Of a stretch of DNA of 34,762 nt, positions 1 to 7,807 are shown piece after piece. This DNA is from Bacteroidia bacterium. Lineage in GTDB: Bacteria; Bacteroidota; Bacteroidia; JANWJV01. Location: assembly GCA_025451785.1 (NCBI GenBank), contig JANWJV010000123.1:1-34762 (forward strand), read 5' to 3'. Within the stretch, counting starts at the first letter, position 1, and each line of letters opens with the position of its first letter. Under the pieces are notes generated by a model, which made no database searches, was not told the DNA's origin, and saw only the letters and a list, made by a program, of their open reading frames with translations. The translations under genes were made by a program, and so were the position numbers.

Positions 1-689
1 TCTTTCGGGTCTTCCGTAACGATCTTGTTCTTTATCTCCACCGAACGCGTGATGAGCGGAACAAGGTCTTTTAACTGGCTTAGGTCAGCGCCCTTGATCT
101 TTTTCCAGTATTTGCTGTCGGCCACCAACGCATGTTTTATCACCTCCGCAAAGCCTGAAAGCACCTGGCGCTTCGAAAGGGTCTCCAAAAAGGGAGGATA
201 AATGAAAACACCTTTGGGATCACAAAATACACCCACTTCGTTCTTCAGGTTGTTGAGATCGATGCCGGTCTTACCCCCCACCGAGGCATCCACTTGCGAA
301 AGCAAAGTAGTGGGTACATTCACAAAGCCAATACCCCGCTTGAACACCGAAGCGGCAAAACCGCCCAGGTCGCCAATAACACCGCCGCCCAGGTTAATGA
401 GCAGGGAGCCGCGGTCGGCATCCTGGTCGCCAAGCGTCCTCCATACCTTCATACATACAGCTACGTTCTTGCTCTCTTCACCGCTTTCCACCTCTATTAC
501 ATGAGCGCCTGCCAATAGCTTCACCTTGCTGAAAAGCTCAGGCAAACAATAGCGCCGGGTATTTTCGTCGGCCAGCACAAAAAGCTTTGTATTCTTAGGA
601 AGTGCCCCAAGGAATTGGTTCAGTTCCCTGAATACATCGTTACCGATGTATACCCTGTACGTTCCGGCGTTTATGAAGGGTGATGGCAT
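1..689 (-). CDS. aroB: 3-dehydroquinate synthase, partial (C-terminus beyond window edge)
   Basis: Reading the minus strand from the ATG at 689 gives 229 codons, still open at base 1, so the C-terminal third is missing. Residues 101-107 read GGGVIGD and about 126-144 hold PTTLLSQVDASVGGKTGID, the NAD- and substrate-binding core of dehydroquinate synthases; GFAEVIKHA follows. AroB converts DAHP to 3-dehydroquinate, the second step of the shikimate pathway, in the cytoplasm, using NAD and a divalent metal. The gene is divergent from proline dehydrogenase, with about 70 bp between the start codons. The plus-strand reading frames at 202-518 are shadows of this gene. Identification rests on sequence motifs and is firm; the exact start is the first ATG of the frame and leaves a normal-length N-terminus. 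Confidence 0.95.
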   Translation of the reverse strand, partial: MPSPFINAGTYRVYIGNDVFRELNQFLGALPKNTKLFVLADENTRRYCLPELFSKVKLLAGAHVIEVESGEESKNVAVCMKVWRTLGDQDADRGSLLINLGGGVIGDLGGFAASVFKRGIGFVNVPTTLLSQVDASVGGKTGIDLNNLKNEVGVFCDPKGVFIYPPFLETLSKRQVLSGFAEVIKHALVADSKYWKKIKGADLSQLKDLVPLITRSVEIKNKIVTEDPK

Positions 690-725
690 GGGCCTGCAAA
701 GAAAGCAAAAATCTCACGTAAATTC

Positions 726-733
726 TATCTTTG
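726..733 (+). promoter_or_regulatory. Promoter -7 element of proline dehydrogenase gene
   Basis: TATCTTTG matches the Bacteroidota -7 consensus TAnnTTTG exactly and lies 26 bases before the ATG at 760. No clear TTTG -33 box is present 19-20 bases upstream. The same octamer precedes several other genes in this window (5743, 8510, 22485). If it is used, transcription starts near 740, which rules out the upstream ATG at 646 as the start of the protein. Confidence 0.5.
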
Positions 734-741
734 CCCCGGTG

Positions 742-758
742 TCCTTCGACAGGCTCAG
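742..758. repeat. Short dispersed intergenic repeat unit
   Basis: The 17 bases TCCTTCGACAGGCTCAGG-type (TTCGACAGGCTCAGG core) lie between the promoter box and the ATG at 760. From memory this core recurs between genes in many bacterial genomes; only one copy is seen here. If the promoter at 726 is right, this unit forms nearly the whole 5' leader of the proline dehydrogenase mRNA. Confidence 0.35.
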
Positions 759-759
759 G

Positions 760-1941
760 ATGGAACTTTCATTTGACAATACCGAGATCGCTTTTTCCTC
801 CAAGGACGCGAAGGACCTTCGCCGCTCGTACTGGCTTTTCAGGATGATCGGTTACCCGGTATTTGTGAAGATCGGCAATGTGATGAGCAGCTTCGCCATC
901 AAGATCCATTTCCCTATCAAATGGATCATTAAACCTACCATCTTCAAACAGTTTTGCGGTGGTGAGAACATCACCGAATGTAACCGCACCATCGAGCAGC
1001 TCGGCAAGTTCGGCATCGGCACCATCCTCGACTACTCAGTAGAGGGCAAGGAAACAGAGAAAGACTTTGATGCCTGCATGGAGGAAACCATCTCCACCGT
1101 GGAGAAGGCAAAGGGCAATAAGAACATTCCTTTTTGTGTTTTCAAGATCACCGGACTGGCACGCTTTGGCCTGCTGGAAAAGATCAGCGCCGGAAAAGCC
1201 CTTGATGAAAAAGAAAAACAGGAAAGCGCGAGGGTACAGGCACGCGTAGACGCCATCTGCAAAAAGGCACATGAGAATGGTGTTCCCATTTTCATCGACG
1301 CGGAAGAAAGCTGGATACAGCTGGCCATGGACGACCTGGCCAACGAGATGATGAGCCTTTACAATAAAGAGAAGGCCATTGTTTACAATACCTTCCAGCT
1401 ATACCGCAAGGACAGGCTTGCCTACCTGAAGCACTCTTTCGAACTTGCCCAAAAAGGAAATTATTTCCTCGGTGCTAAACTGGTACGCGGCGCCTATATG
1501 GAAAAGGAACGGAAACGGGCCGCCGAAATGAACTACCCCTCCCCTATTCAAACTACTAAGGCCGACAGCGATAAAGACTACGATGCGGCCCTGGAGTTTT
1601 GTGCCGCGAACATTAACAGGATCGCTGTTTGCGCGGGCACGCACAACGAAAAAAGTTCTATGTACCTGGTGGAGCTGATGAAGAACAAAGGCATTGCCCC
1701 CGGCCATCCTCACATTTGTTTCTCACAATTGCTCGGCATGAGCGACCATATCAGTTACAACCTTGCCAGCGCGGGCTACCGTGTTGCCAAATATGTTCCT
1801 TACGGGCCTGTAAGGGAAGTGCTGCCTTACCTGATAAGAAGGGCGCAAGAGAACACTTCGGTGAAGGGACAGACAGGAAGGGAGCTGAGTTTGATAATTA
1901 AGGAGAAGAAGAGAAGAAAGACAGTAGGCAGTAGGCAGTAG
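760..1941 (+). CDS. Proline dehydrogenase (monofunctional ProDH)
   Basis: About 393 residues. The frame contains KLVRGAYMEKER and YGPVREVLPYLIRRAQEN, typical of the FAD-binding TIM barrel of ProDH/PutA, and LGKFGIGTILDYSVEGKE near residue 95. It oxidises L-proline to pyrroline-5-carboxylate and passes electrons to the quinone pool; no P5C dehydrogenase domain is fused. The frame is open from 646, but I chose the ATG at 760 (MELSFDN) because a TATCTTTG promoter box at 726-733 lies inside the longer version and the extra residues look like leader and repeat sequence. The last codons (GSRQ stop) are read from an AGTAGGC heptamer repeat, so the extreme C-terminus appears to be a by-product of that repeat. 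The gene is divergent from aroB and convergent with the DUF4258 gene. Confidence 0.92.
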   Translation: MELSFDNTEIAFSSKDAKDLRRSYWLFRMIGYPVFVKIGNVMSSFAIKIHFPIKWIIKPTIFKQFCGGENITECNRTIEQLGKFGIGTILDYSVEGKETEKDFDACMEETISTVEKAKGNKNIPFCVFKITGLARFGLLEKISAGKALDEKEKQESARVQARVDAICKKAHENGVPIFIDAEESWIQLAMDDLANEMMSLYNKEKAIVYNTFQLYRKDRLAYLKHSFELAQKGNYFLGAKLVRGAYMEKERKRAAEMNYPSPIQTTKADSDKDYDAALEFCAANINRIAVCAGTHNEKSSMYLVELMKNKGIAPGHPHICFSQLLGMSDHISYNLASAGYRVAKYVPYGPVREVLPYLIRRAQENTSVKGQTGRELSLIIKEKKRRKTVGSRQ

Positions 1942-1945
1942 GCAG
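1922..1945. repeat. AGTAGGC heptamer tandem repeat (3 copies) spanning a stop codon
   Basis: Three perfect copies of AGTAGGC (1923-1929, 1930-1936, 1937-1943) followed by AG. The stop codon TAG of proline dehydrogenase (1939-1941) lies inside the third copy. Related arrays occur at 24158-24173 and 30773-30802, each also at a gene end. Confidence 0.85.
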
Positions 1946-1956
1946 AATATTATTGG

Positions 1957-2364
1957 CTACTTGCAAATGCAAGTATCCTTGCCCTCCACGATCAGCACTT
2001 TCATGACCATCGAAAGGGTATCGCGGTCTTCGATAATGAAGCGCAGCTCCTTTCCTTTGGCTTCCACGTCAACGGCGTACCTGCCGAAAGGTTTTTCGTG
2101 CACATTGCTTTCGCTGTAGTTCACACTTCCTTTTTCCAATATCCCTCTTACTTCCTTTTCGCTGATGCCGCGGCAGTTCATCTGGCAGCGAGCCGTTTCA
2201 TCATATCGCATCCATTGTGAATAAAGCTCTTCCAGTTTTACCGTTGAAGGCATCTGGCAGGCCTTGCCTTTCGTAATTACATTCACCAGGAGAACGCCAA
2301 TGAGCAGTCCGAAGATGTAGAACTTAAGCCGGCGTATAAAATCTGCTTTCTTGCTGCGCTGCAT
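1957..2364 (-). CDS. DUF4258-type small membrane-anchored protein
   Basis: 135 residues. A basic N-terminus (MQRSKKADFIRRLK) is followed by one hydrophobic segment at about residues 14-29 (FYIFGLLIGVLLVNVI), then a soluble domain with cysteines near 36, 60 and 64 and at the C-terminal CICK. The length, single anchor and the GISEKEVRGILEKGSVNY block resemble Bacteroidota proteins annotated as DUF4258, whose function is unknown. I make that assignment from memory, not from a profile. It starts one base after the alanine dehydrogenase stop codon, so it is almost surely co-transcribed with ald, tsaE or both. It ends 15 bases from the convergent proline dehydrogenase. Confidence 0.75.
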   Translation of the reverse strand: MQRSKKADFIRRLKFYIFGLLIGVLLVNVITKGKACQMPSTVKLEELYSQWMRYDETARCQMNCRGISEKEVRGILEKGSVNYSESNVHEKPFGRYAVDVEAKGKELRFIIEDRDTLSMVMKVLIVEGKDTCICK

Positions 2365-2365
2365 A

Positions 2366-3583
2366 TTAAATGGCGGCCATTAGCAGGTCGATGTCCTTGT
2401 AAGGAAGCTTGAACAGCTCCGCGAGGTATTGGTTGGTAAGAATACCGTTGTAGATATAAACGCCGTTCCTAACGCCCGCCGAGTTCTTGAGCATGCGCTC
2501 CACGCCGCCCTCTTCACCAATATTGATAAGGATCTGCGCGAAAATGGTGCTGAAAGCATAAGAAGCGGTGCGCGATACACGCGAAGCGATGTTGGGCACA
2601 CAATAATGGATAACACCGTGCTTACGGAAAACAGGATTGGTATGATTGGTCACCTTAGAGGTTTCGAAACAACCGCCCTGGTCGATGCTCACGTCAACGA
2701 TCACCGAACCAGCTTTCATCTCGCTCACCATGGCCTCTGAAACCACAAGGGGAGTACGACCGTGTGTGGACCGGATAGCTCCAATAACCACATCCGCTGT
2801 CTTCAGATTCCTTGCCAGCACTTTAGGCTGGATGATGGAAGTAGAGATACGCATGCCCAGGTCGCTCTGGAGCCTGCGCAGTTTATATACTGAGTTATCG
2901 AATACTTTTACGGAAGCTCCCAGTCCGAGTGCTGCCCTTGCGGCGAACTCACCAACGGTACCGGCGCCCAGGATCACCACCTCGGTGGGGGAAATACCCG
3001 AGATACCACCCATGATGGCACCCTGGCCATTGTTTACGTTGCTAAGGTATTCGGCAGCGATAAGGATGGAAGTGCCTCCCGCGATCTCGCTCATCGAACG
3101 GATAACGGTATAAATACCTTCCTCATCCTTTATCCAGTCGAACGCAACAGCGGTGACCTTTTTCGCGATGAGCTGCTTCACAAAGTTCTCGGGCTGCACG
3201 GTGAGCTGCAAAGCCGAGATCAGCGTTTGCTTGGGCTGCATCATTTCGATCTCCTGAAGCGATGGAGGTGCTACTTTAAGTATGATATCGGCCTTGTAAA
3301 CATCGGCGGGTGAATAAACGATCTCCGCTCCTGCTTCGCTATAGTCATTGTCCTGGAAATTGGACATCTTACCAGCGTTGGTCTCCACCACTACTTTGTG
3401 GCCATTGTTCACCAGCAGGTTAACAGCATCGGGCACCAGGGCCACTCGGTTCTCCTGGAACGAGGTTTCGCGGGGGATGCCGATGAAGAGCTTTCCCTTC
3501 TTCCTTGCCACTTCCAACATTTCTTCCTGGGGCAAAAGGGCACCTTTCGCCAGGGAGGCCAACACTTCTCTCGATGTCTTCAT
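2366..3583 (-). CDS. ald: Alanine dehydrogenase family protein
   Basis: 405 residues of the AlaDh/PNT fold. IGIPRE and ENRVAL (substrate Arg about 46) open the N-terminal domain, LKV supplies Lys103, ILGAGTVGEFAARAA at about 204-218 is the NAD-binding glycine motif, and IDQGGCF gives the catalytic Asp. It would deaminate L-alanine to pyruvate with NAD. Two oddities stand out. There are about 32 extra N-terminal residues compared with the classic 370-residue enzyme. The position of the catalytic His (FLHLAA in classical Ald) reads ALQLTV, giving Gln126. The activity is therefore less certain than the family. It is followed one base later by the DUF4258 gene and preceded by tsaE. Confidence 0.88.
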   Translation of the reverse strand: MKTSREVLASLAKGALLPQEEMLEVARKKGKLFIGIPRETSFQENRVALVPDAVNLLVNNGHKVVVETNAGKMSNFQDNDYSEAGAEIVYSPADVYKADIILKVAPPSLQEIEMMQPKQTLISALQLTVQPENFVKQLIAKKVTAVAFDWIKDEEGIYTVIRSMSEIAGGTSILIAAEYLSNVNNGQGAIMGGISGISPTEVVILGAGTVGEFAARAALGLGASVKVFDNSVYKLRRLQSDLGMRISTSIIQPKVLARNLKTADVVIGAIRSTHGRTPLVVSEAMVSEMKAGSVIVDVSIDQGGCFETSKVTNHTNPVFRKHGVIHYCVPNIASRVSRTASYAFSTIFAQILINIGEEGGVERMLKNSAGVRNGVYIYNGILTNQYLAELFKLPYKDIDLLMAAI

Positions 3584-3643
3584 AACGTCTTACCGGGATA
3601 AAAGAAAAGGATACGGGGGTCCAGCTTTCTCATAAAGGAGAGC

Positions 3644-3675
3644 AAATTTACGAAACGTGAAGCTAAGGAACAAGC
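3644..3675 (-). promoter_or_regulatory. Promoter of ald-DUF4258 transcript
   Basis: On the minus strand CTTG (3675-3672) is followed after 20 bases by TAAATTTG (3651-3644), a full match to TAnnTTTG with near-ideal spacing. The leader to the ald ATG at 3583 would be about 55 bases. This gives ald its own promoter although it lies 96 bases downstream of tsaE. Confidence 0.55.
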
Positions 3676-3679
3676 TATT

Positions 3680-4099
3680 TTACAAAAAGCTCAGCAAGCG
3701 GCGCTCTCCCTGCACTTCCAGCCTCACTTTAAGCGTGCCGGGAGGCAGCAAAGCTTCTATCTTTTCGGGCCATTCGATGAGGCAAAGCCTGCCTGAATAG
3801 AAATAGTCCTCGTAGCCCATGTCGAAGGCCTCGGCGGTATCTTTTATCCTGTAAAAATCGAAATGATATAGGGCTTCCCCCGAGGAGCTCCGGTATTCGT
3901 TGATGATCGAAAAGGTAGGGCTTGAAGTAGCATCCTTCACCCCCAGCGCCGCACAAAGGGCCTTGATAAAGGTGGTCTTTCCGGCACCCATCTCGCCGTA
4001 AAAGGCGATGACCTTGCGATCGGCGATGGCAGAAAGAAATTCACCTGCCGTTTCAGGCAGGACCGCAGTGGAATCGATGACAATACTGCCTCTGATCAC
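3680..4099 (-). CDS. tsaE: tRNA threonylcarbamoyladenosine biosynthesis ATPase TsaE
   Basis: 139 residues, usual length. Walker A GEMGAGKT at 35-42, SPTF at 60-63, HFDFYR at 79-84 and IEWPE at 108-112 are all hallmark TsaE motifs. TsaE is the P-loop ATPase that works with TsaB and TsaD to place threonylcarbamoyl on adenosine 37 of ANN-decoding tRNAs. The start is a GTG at 4099-4097 overlapping the porX stop codon (GTGA, 4-base overlap), so translation is probably coupled to porX. No ATG lies near enough upstream to compete. Confidence 0.95.
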   Translation of the reverse strand: MIRGSIVIDSTAVLPETAGEFLSAIADRKVIAFYGEMGAGKTTFIKALCAALGVKDATSSPTFSIINEYRSSSGEALYHFDFYRIKDTAEAFDMGYEDYFYSGRLCLIEWPEKIEALLPPGTLKVRLEVQGERRLLSFL

Positions 4100-5649
4100 T
4101 TGGGCGAAAGCGCTACATAGGGGATCAGCATCTCCTCCAGCGAAACACCGCCATGCTGGAAGGTATTGCGGTAATAGGTAACGTAATAATTGTAGTTATT
4201 GGGGTAAGCGAAAAACTGGTCCTCCTTAGCAAAAATGAAGGCCTGGCTTACGTGTTGCTTAGGCAAAAAGGCATCCGAAGGATTGCGAACCTCGTACACA
4301 TCCTTTTTCTCATAACTGAGGCTCTTGCCCTGCTTGTACCTAAGGTTGGTATTGGTGTTCTTATCCCCTACCACCTTACTGGGCTCGGTCACCTTAATAG
4401 TGCCGTGATCGGTAGTGATGATTAGCCTTGCCTTTTTGGAAGCTAGCTGCTTAATGATATCATGCAAAGGCGAATGCTCGAACCAGGAAAGGGTAATGGA
4501 ACGGTAAGCGCTTTCATCATCGGCCAGTTCGCGGATCACCTCCATCTCTGTACGGGCATGGCTCAGCATGTCAACGAAGTTATAAACGATCACGTTCAGC
4601 TTATTGAGAAGAAGGTTGTTGACACTTTCGGCCAGCTTCTTACCCGCGGCGTGGTTGGTGATCTTATTATAGGAGCATTTAATGTCCTTACCCCAGCGTT
4701 TGAGCTGCGCCTGCAGTAACTCTTCCTCGTGCATGTTCTTGCCGCCTTCATCTTCATCATTAAGCCAAAGGTTAGGATACTTTTTCTCTATCTCCGATGG
4801 CATGAGCCCTGCAAAAAGGGCATTACGCGCATATTGGGTGGCGGTAGGAAGTATGCTGCAATAAAGTTCTTCGGAGTCCACCCTGAAATACTCGCCGATA
4901 ATAGGTTGTATCATCTTCCACTGGTCGAAGCGCAGGTTATCGATCACCACCAGGAATATGGGACCCTCTTTAGCAAGCTCAGGCGCCAGCCTGCTCTTTA
5001 ATAGCGTATGCGAAAGCAGGGGCACCTCGGGCATAAGTCCATGCAACCATTTAAGGTAATTGGCCTCGATGAACTTTCCGAACAGCTTATTGGCTTCTGT
5101 CTTCTGCATTTGCAGGATCTCTGCCATGCTGTCGTCTTTGCTCTTTTCCAGCTCCAGTTCCCAGTACACCAGCTTCCGGTACACCTCTATCCATTCCTTA
5201 TAGCTAAGCTTATCGCTCAGCGTCATGCCTATGTTACGGAAGTCCTGCTGGTAGCCCGAAGTGGTCTTTTCGCTGATAAGCCGCTTGTTGTCGAGGGTCT
5301 TTTTGAGCGAAAGCAATATCTGATTAGGATTTACAGGCTTGATAAGGTAGTCAGATATCTTGGAACCGATCGCGTTCTCCATAATGCCTTCGTCTTCGCT
5401 CTTGGTGATCATCACCACAGGCAGCTCGGGATTATGCACCTTGATGCGGTTGAGGGTCTCTAGCCCGCTGAGGCCGGGCATGTTCTCATCGAGAAAAACA
5501 ATATCGAAGTTCTGCTGCTTCACCAGGTCGAGTGCCCCGTCGCCGCTGTTGGCGGTTTGCACCTCGTAGCCTTTTTCACGCAGGAAAAGTATGTGTGGTT
5601 TAAGCAGATCGATCTCGTCGTCGGCCCAAAGGATATTTATCTTGCTCAT
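4096..5649 (-). CDS. porX: PorX, type IX secretion response regulator with PglZ/alkaline-phosphatase-like domain
   Basis: 517 residues. Residues 1-125 form a receiver domain (acidic pair D10/D11, phospho-acceptor Asp54 in FLDENMPG, Thr82, Lys104 in IKP). A linker leads to a C-terminal alkaline phosphatase-superfamily (PglZ) domain, with likely metal ligands D237 (VVIDNLRFD), T271 region, D360 and H364 (FVDMLSHA), D414/H415 (TTDHG) and H499 (QHGG). This is the PorX architecture: with the kinase PorY it controls T9SS genes in Porphyromonas and Flavobacterium, and its effector domain has reported phosphodiesterase activity. It overlaps tsaE downstream and is divergent from a T9SS cargo gene, which fits its role. 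Confidence 0.96.
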   Translation of the reverse strand: MSKINILWADDEIDLLKPHILFLREKGYEVQTANSGDGALDLVKQQNFDIVFLDENMPGLSGLETLNRIKVHNPELPVVMITKSEDEGIMENAIGSKISDYLIKPVNPNQILLSLKKTLDNKRLISEKTTSGYQQDFRNIGMTLSDKLSYKEWIEVYRKLVYWELELEKSKDDSMAEILQMQKTEANKLFGKFIEANYLKWLHGLMPEVPLLSHTLLKSRLAPELAKEGPIFLVVIDNLRFDQWKMIQPIIGEYFRVDSEELYCSILPTATQYARNALFAGLMPSEIEKKYPNLWLNDEDEGGKNMHEEELLQAQLKRWGKDIKCSYNKITNHAAGKKLAESVNNLLLNKLNVIVYNFVDMLSHARTEMEVIRELADDESAYRSITLSWFEHSPLHDIIKQLASKKARLIITTDHGTIKVTEPSKVVGDKNTNTNLRYKQGKSLSYEKKDVYEVRNPSDAFLPKQHVSQAFIFAKEDQFFAYPNNYNYYVTYYRNTFQHGGVSLEEMLIPYVALSPK

Positions 5650-5671
5650 TGGCTGTTATTGATTAAAAACA

Positions 5672-5679
5672 CAAAGTTA
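5672..5679 (-). promoter_or_regulatory. Promoter -7 element of porX
   Basis: Minus-strand TAACTTTG matches TAnnTTTG and lies 22 bases before the porX ATG at 5649. There is no clear TTTG at the -33 position, so the call rests on the -7 box and its position. Confidence 0.4.
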
Positions 5680-5719
5680 GCAGAATAAACGGCCAATTAA
5701 GTTCGCCAGGTATACCTGT

Positions 5720-5750
5720 TTTGCTTTTGCGATGTTTTATTATATCTTTG
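5720..5750 (+). promoter_or_regulatory. Complete Bacteroidota promoter of T9SS cargo gene
   Basis: TTTG at 5720-5723, a 19-base spacer, and TATCTTTG at 5743-5750 match the family consensus in both boxes and in spacing. Transcription should begin near 5756, giving a leader of about 30 bases to the ATG at 5787. A five-codon frame (MNQPS) occupies 5759-5776 of that leader. Confidence 0.75.
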
Positions 5751-5786
5751 TTCATTCCATGAACCAACCATCTTAAAAACCACCAC

Positions 5787-7757
5787 ATGAAAACAAAACT
5801 TACCCTCATCGCGCTCGTAGTGGCGGGCGCAGCACAGGCTCAAACCCTGTACAAGGAAACCTTCGGGAACCTTACGCTTTCCACTATCAACAGCGTGAGC
5901 TGCGCAACTGTGCCGGCAAACATGCAGCTTATCAACGTAGGCAATAAAGTAGCCGACGCAAGCACTAACAACAGGCCTTTTAACGCGTCTCCTTTCACTA
6001 CCACAGCCTGGGTAGCGGCTTCAGTAACCACTTCGGTTACCGACACCGCCGGTGAATCAACCTCATGGCTTAACCCTTTTGGTGTAGCCGACAAGTGGCT
6101 GATCACCCCTCCTATCAGCGGCATCAACGCCAGCACTGTGCTGAGCTGGGAAGCTTTTGCTCCTGACGCGCAGTATGCTGATGGTTACGAGGTTTGGGTA
6201 TCTGCAGCGGCAGGCGCCAGCAGCACTCCCACCACTACCGACTTCACCGCGTTGGGAACCAACAAAGTGTTCACGATCGCTGCTGAAGCCTCCACCGGTT
6301 TCGTACCGCACGGTATTTCTCTTACTGCTTTCGCAGGACAAACCGTACGCGTTGCTTTCCGTAACAACAGCAACGACAAATTCCACCTGTATGTTGATGA
6401 CATTATGGTGGTTGCCAACGTATCGGCGAAAGAAGGCGCGGTAACTTCTGCAGCTTCAAGCGCCACTATCCTTGGCCCTTCAGGCGGCAACGTAAATCTT
6501 ACCGCTGTACTTAAGAACAACGGTTCTTCAACCATCACCAGCGCGGTGATCAAGTACAAGATCGACAATGGCGCCGCTGTTCCCCAAACCTTTAATCCCA
6601 ACATCGGCTTTACCGGTACTTTCAACGCTGTGTTCAACGCAGTTTCTGTGACCGGTGTAGGCGCTCACAAGATCAAGATGTGGGTTGACGATATCAATAC
6701 CACCGGCCCCGACGGCAATGCTTCTAACGACACTTCTTCTGTTTGGGTGTACGTTGCCAGCCAAACCGTTCAGCGCAAAGTGCTTTACGAAGGTTTCAGC
6801 AGCTCTACTTGCGGACCCTGCGCTTCAGCAAACCCCGCGCTTCACGCGTTCCTTGTTGCCAACGGTGTAAACACCACCAATGGTAAAGTGGCCGCTGTAA
6901 AATACCAGATGAACTACCCCGGTGCCGGCAATGATCCTGCTTACACCACTGAGGCTACCACCCGTCACAACCTTTACCAGGTGGCAGGTATTCCCCACGG
7001 TGTAGTAGACGGCAATACATGGAGCGATCACCCTGCTAACATCACACAAGGTGTTATCGACGGTGATTACAACATACCTTCACCCTGGGAATTCCAGAGC
7101 CTGGCATTCAACCCTGCCGGCACTACCCTTACAGGTACCCTTAAGTCGTATGTTGACTACGACAACACCAACGGCAAACTGAAACTGTTCTGCGCTTTTA
7201 CTGAGGATATGTTTACCTCTGGCGACAACGGACACGGTGTTCAGTCGAACGGCGAAACCACCTGGTATGAAGTAATGCGTAAGATGGTTCCCAACGACCA
7301 GGGCACCACGCTTCCCAACCAGACCAATAACGGCAACACGCCTATCAACCTGAGCTTCACCTTCAGCGGTACTCCCAAAGTATTCACCTCTACCAGCAAA
7401 ATGACCGCTGTAGTGTGGGTACAGGACATGACCGACCTTCACGTTTACCAGGCAGGTGTTGCAGGCAACGCTACCGCTATTATTGATGCCGACAGCAAGC
7501 TCAGCACGCTCGATATTTACCCGAACCCCACCAACGAGAACGCTACCATCCGTTTCACACTCAAGAATACTGAGAACGTGGAGATCAGCGTTTACAACAT
7601 GATGGGCGAAATGGTTCAGAGCAACAAGCTTGGCAGCCTGATGAGCGGCTCGCACTCAACCGCGATCGACGCTTCCGGCCTTGCTAATGGAATGTATCAT
7701 GTGAACGTAACTGTTGGCGGCCAGACCACCAGCAAGAAGTTCGCTGTTCAGAAGTAA
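5787..7757 (+). CDS. T9SS-secreted adhesin-like protein with Omp28/thioredoxin-like domain
   Basis: 656 residues. Signal peptide at 1-19 (MKTKLTLIALVVAGAAQAQ). Residues about 20-210 resemble a choice-of-anchor J/cleaved-adhesin beta-sandwich (KETFGN start, DKWLITPP, LYVDDIMV end). Residues about 220-325 look like a CARDB/Ig-like module. Residues about 330-560 match Omp28-related proteins, with a thioredoxin-like CGPC at 342-345 and GIPHGVVDG near 401. Residues about 575-656 are a type A sorting domain (IYPNPTNENATIRF ... GMYHVNV). It should be exported by Sec, cross the outer membrane through T9SS and be anchored or released at the surface. It has its own strong promoter and ends in a strong terminator. 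The domain order is clear; the substrate or ligand is unknown. Confidence 0.88.
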   Translation: MKTKLTLIALVVAGAAQAQTLYKETFGNLTLSTINSVSCATVPANMQLINVGNKVADASTNNRPFNASPFTTTAWVAASVTTSVTDTAGESTSWLNPFGVADKWLITPPISGINASTVLSWEAFAPDAQYADGYEVWVSAAAGASSTPTTTDFTALGTNKVFTIAAEASTGFVPHGISLTAFAGQTVRVAFRNNSNDKFHLYVDDIMVVANVSAKEGAVTSAASSATILGPSGGNVNLTAVLKNNGSSTITSAVIKYKIDNGAAVPQTFNPNIGFTGTFNAVFNAVSVTGVGAHKIKMWVDDINTTGPDGNASNDTSSVWVYVASQTVQRKVLYEGFSSSTCGPCASANPALHAFLVANGVNTTNGKVAAVKYQMNYPGAGNDPAYTTEATTRHNLYQVAGIPHGVVDGNTWSDHPANITQGVIDGDYNIPSPWEFQSLAFNPAGTTLTGTLKSYVDYDNTNGKLKLFCAFTEDMFTSGDNGHGVQSNGETTWYEVMRKMVPNDQGTTLPNQTNNGNTPINLSFTFSGTPKVFTSTSKMTAVVWVQDMTDLHVYQAGVAGNATAIIDADSKLSTLDIYPNPTNENATIRFTLKNTENVEISVYNMMGEMVQSNKLGSLMSGSHSTAIDASGLANGMYHVNVTVGGQTTSKKFAVQK

Positions 7758-7769
7758 TTAATTTATCCT

Positions 7770-7804
7770 GAGGGTCTCCGGCATTGCCGGGGATCCTCTT
7801 TTTT
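7770..7804 (+). terminator. Strong rho-independent terminator
   Basis: GAGGGTCTCCGGC (7770-7782), loop ATT, then GCCGGGGATCCTC (7786-7798) pair over 13 positions with two G-T wobbles, and six T follow (7799-7804). It starts 12 bases after the stop codon of the upstream T9SS gene. It ends only three bases before the ATG of the next gene at 7808. Confidence 0.85.
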
Positions 7805-7807
7805 AAA

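Noticed and set aside
202-518. Two short plus-strand frames at the left edge
   Set aside because: They lie antisense to aroB, whose minus-strand frame carries unmistakable dehydroquinate synthase motifs.
646-759. 38-residue N-terminal extension of proline dehydrogenase
   Set aside because: It would span the TATCTTTG promoter box and a dispersed repeat; family similarity begins at the ATG at 760.
1922-1945. Heptamer array as a CRISPR or phase-variable tract
   Set aside because: Units are contiguous without spacers. Copy-number change could alter only the last residues of ProDH or nothing, so phase variation of function is unlikely.
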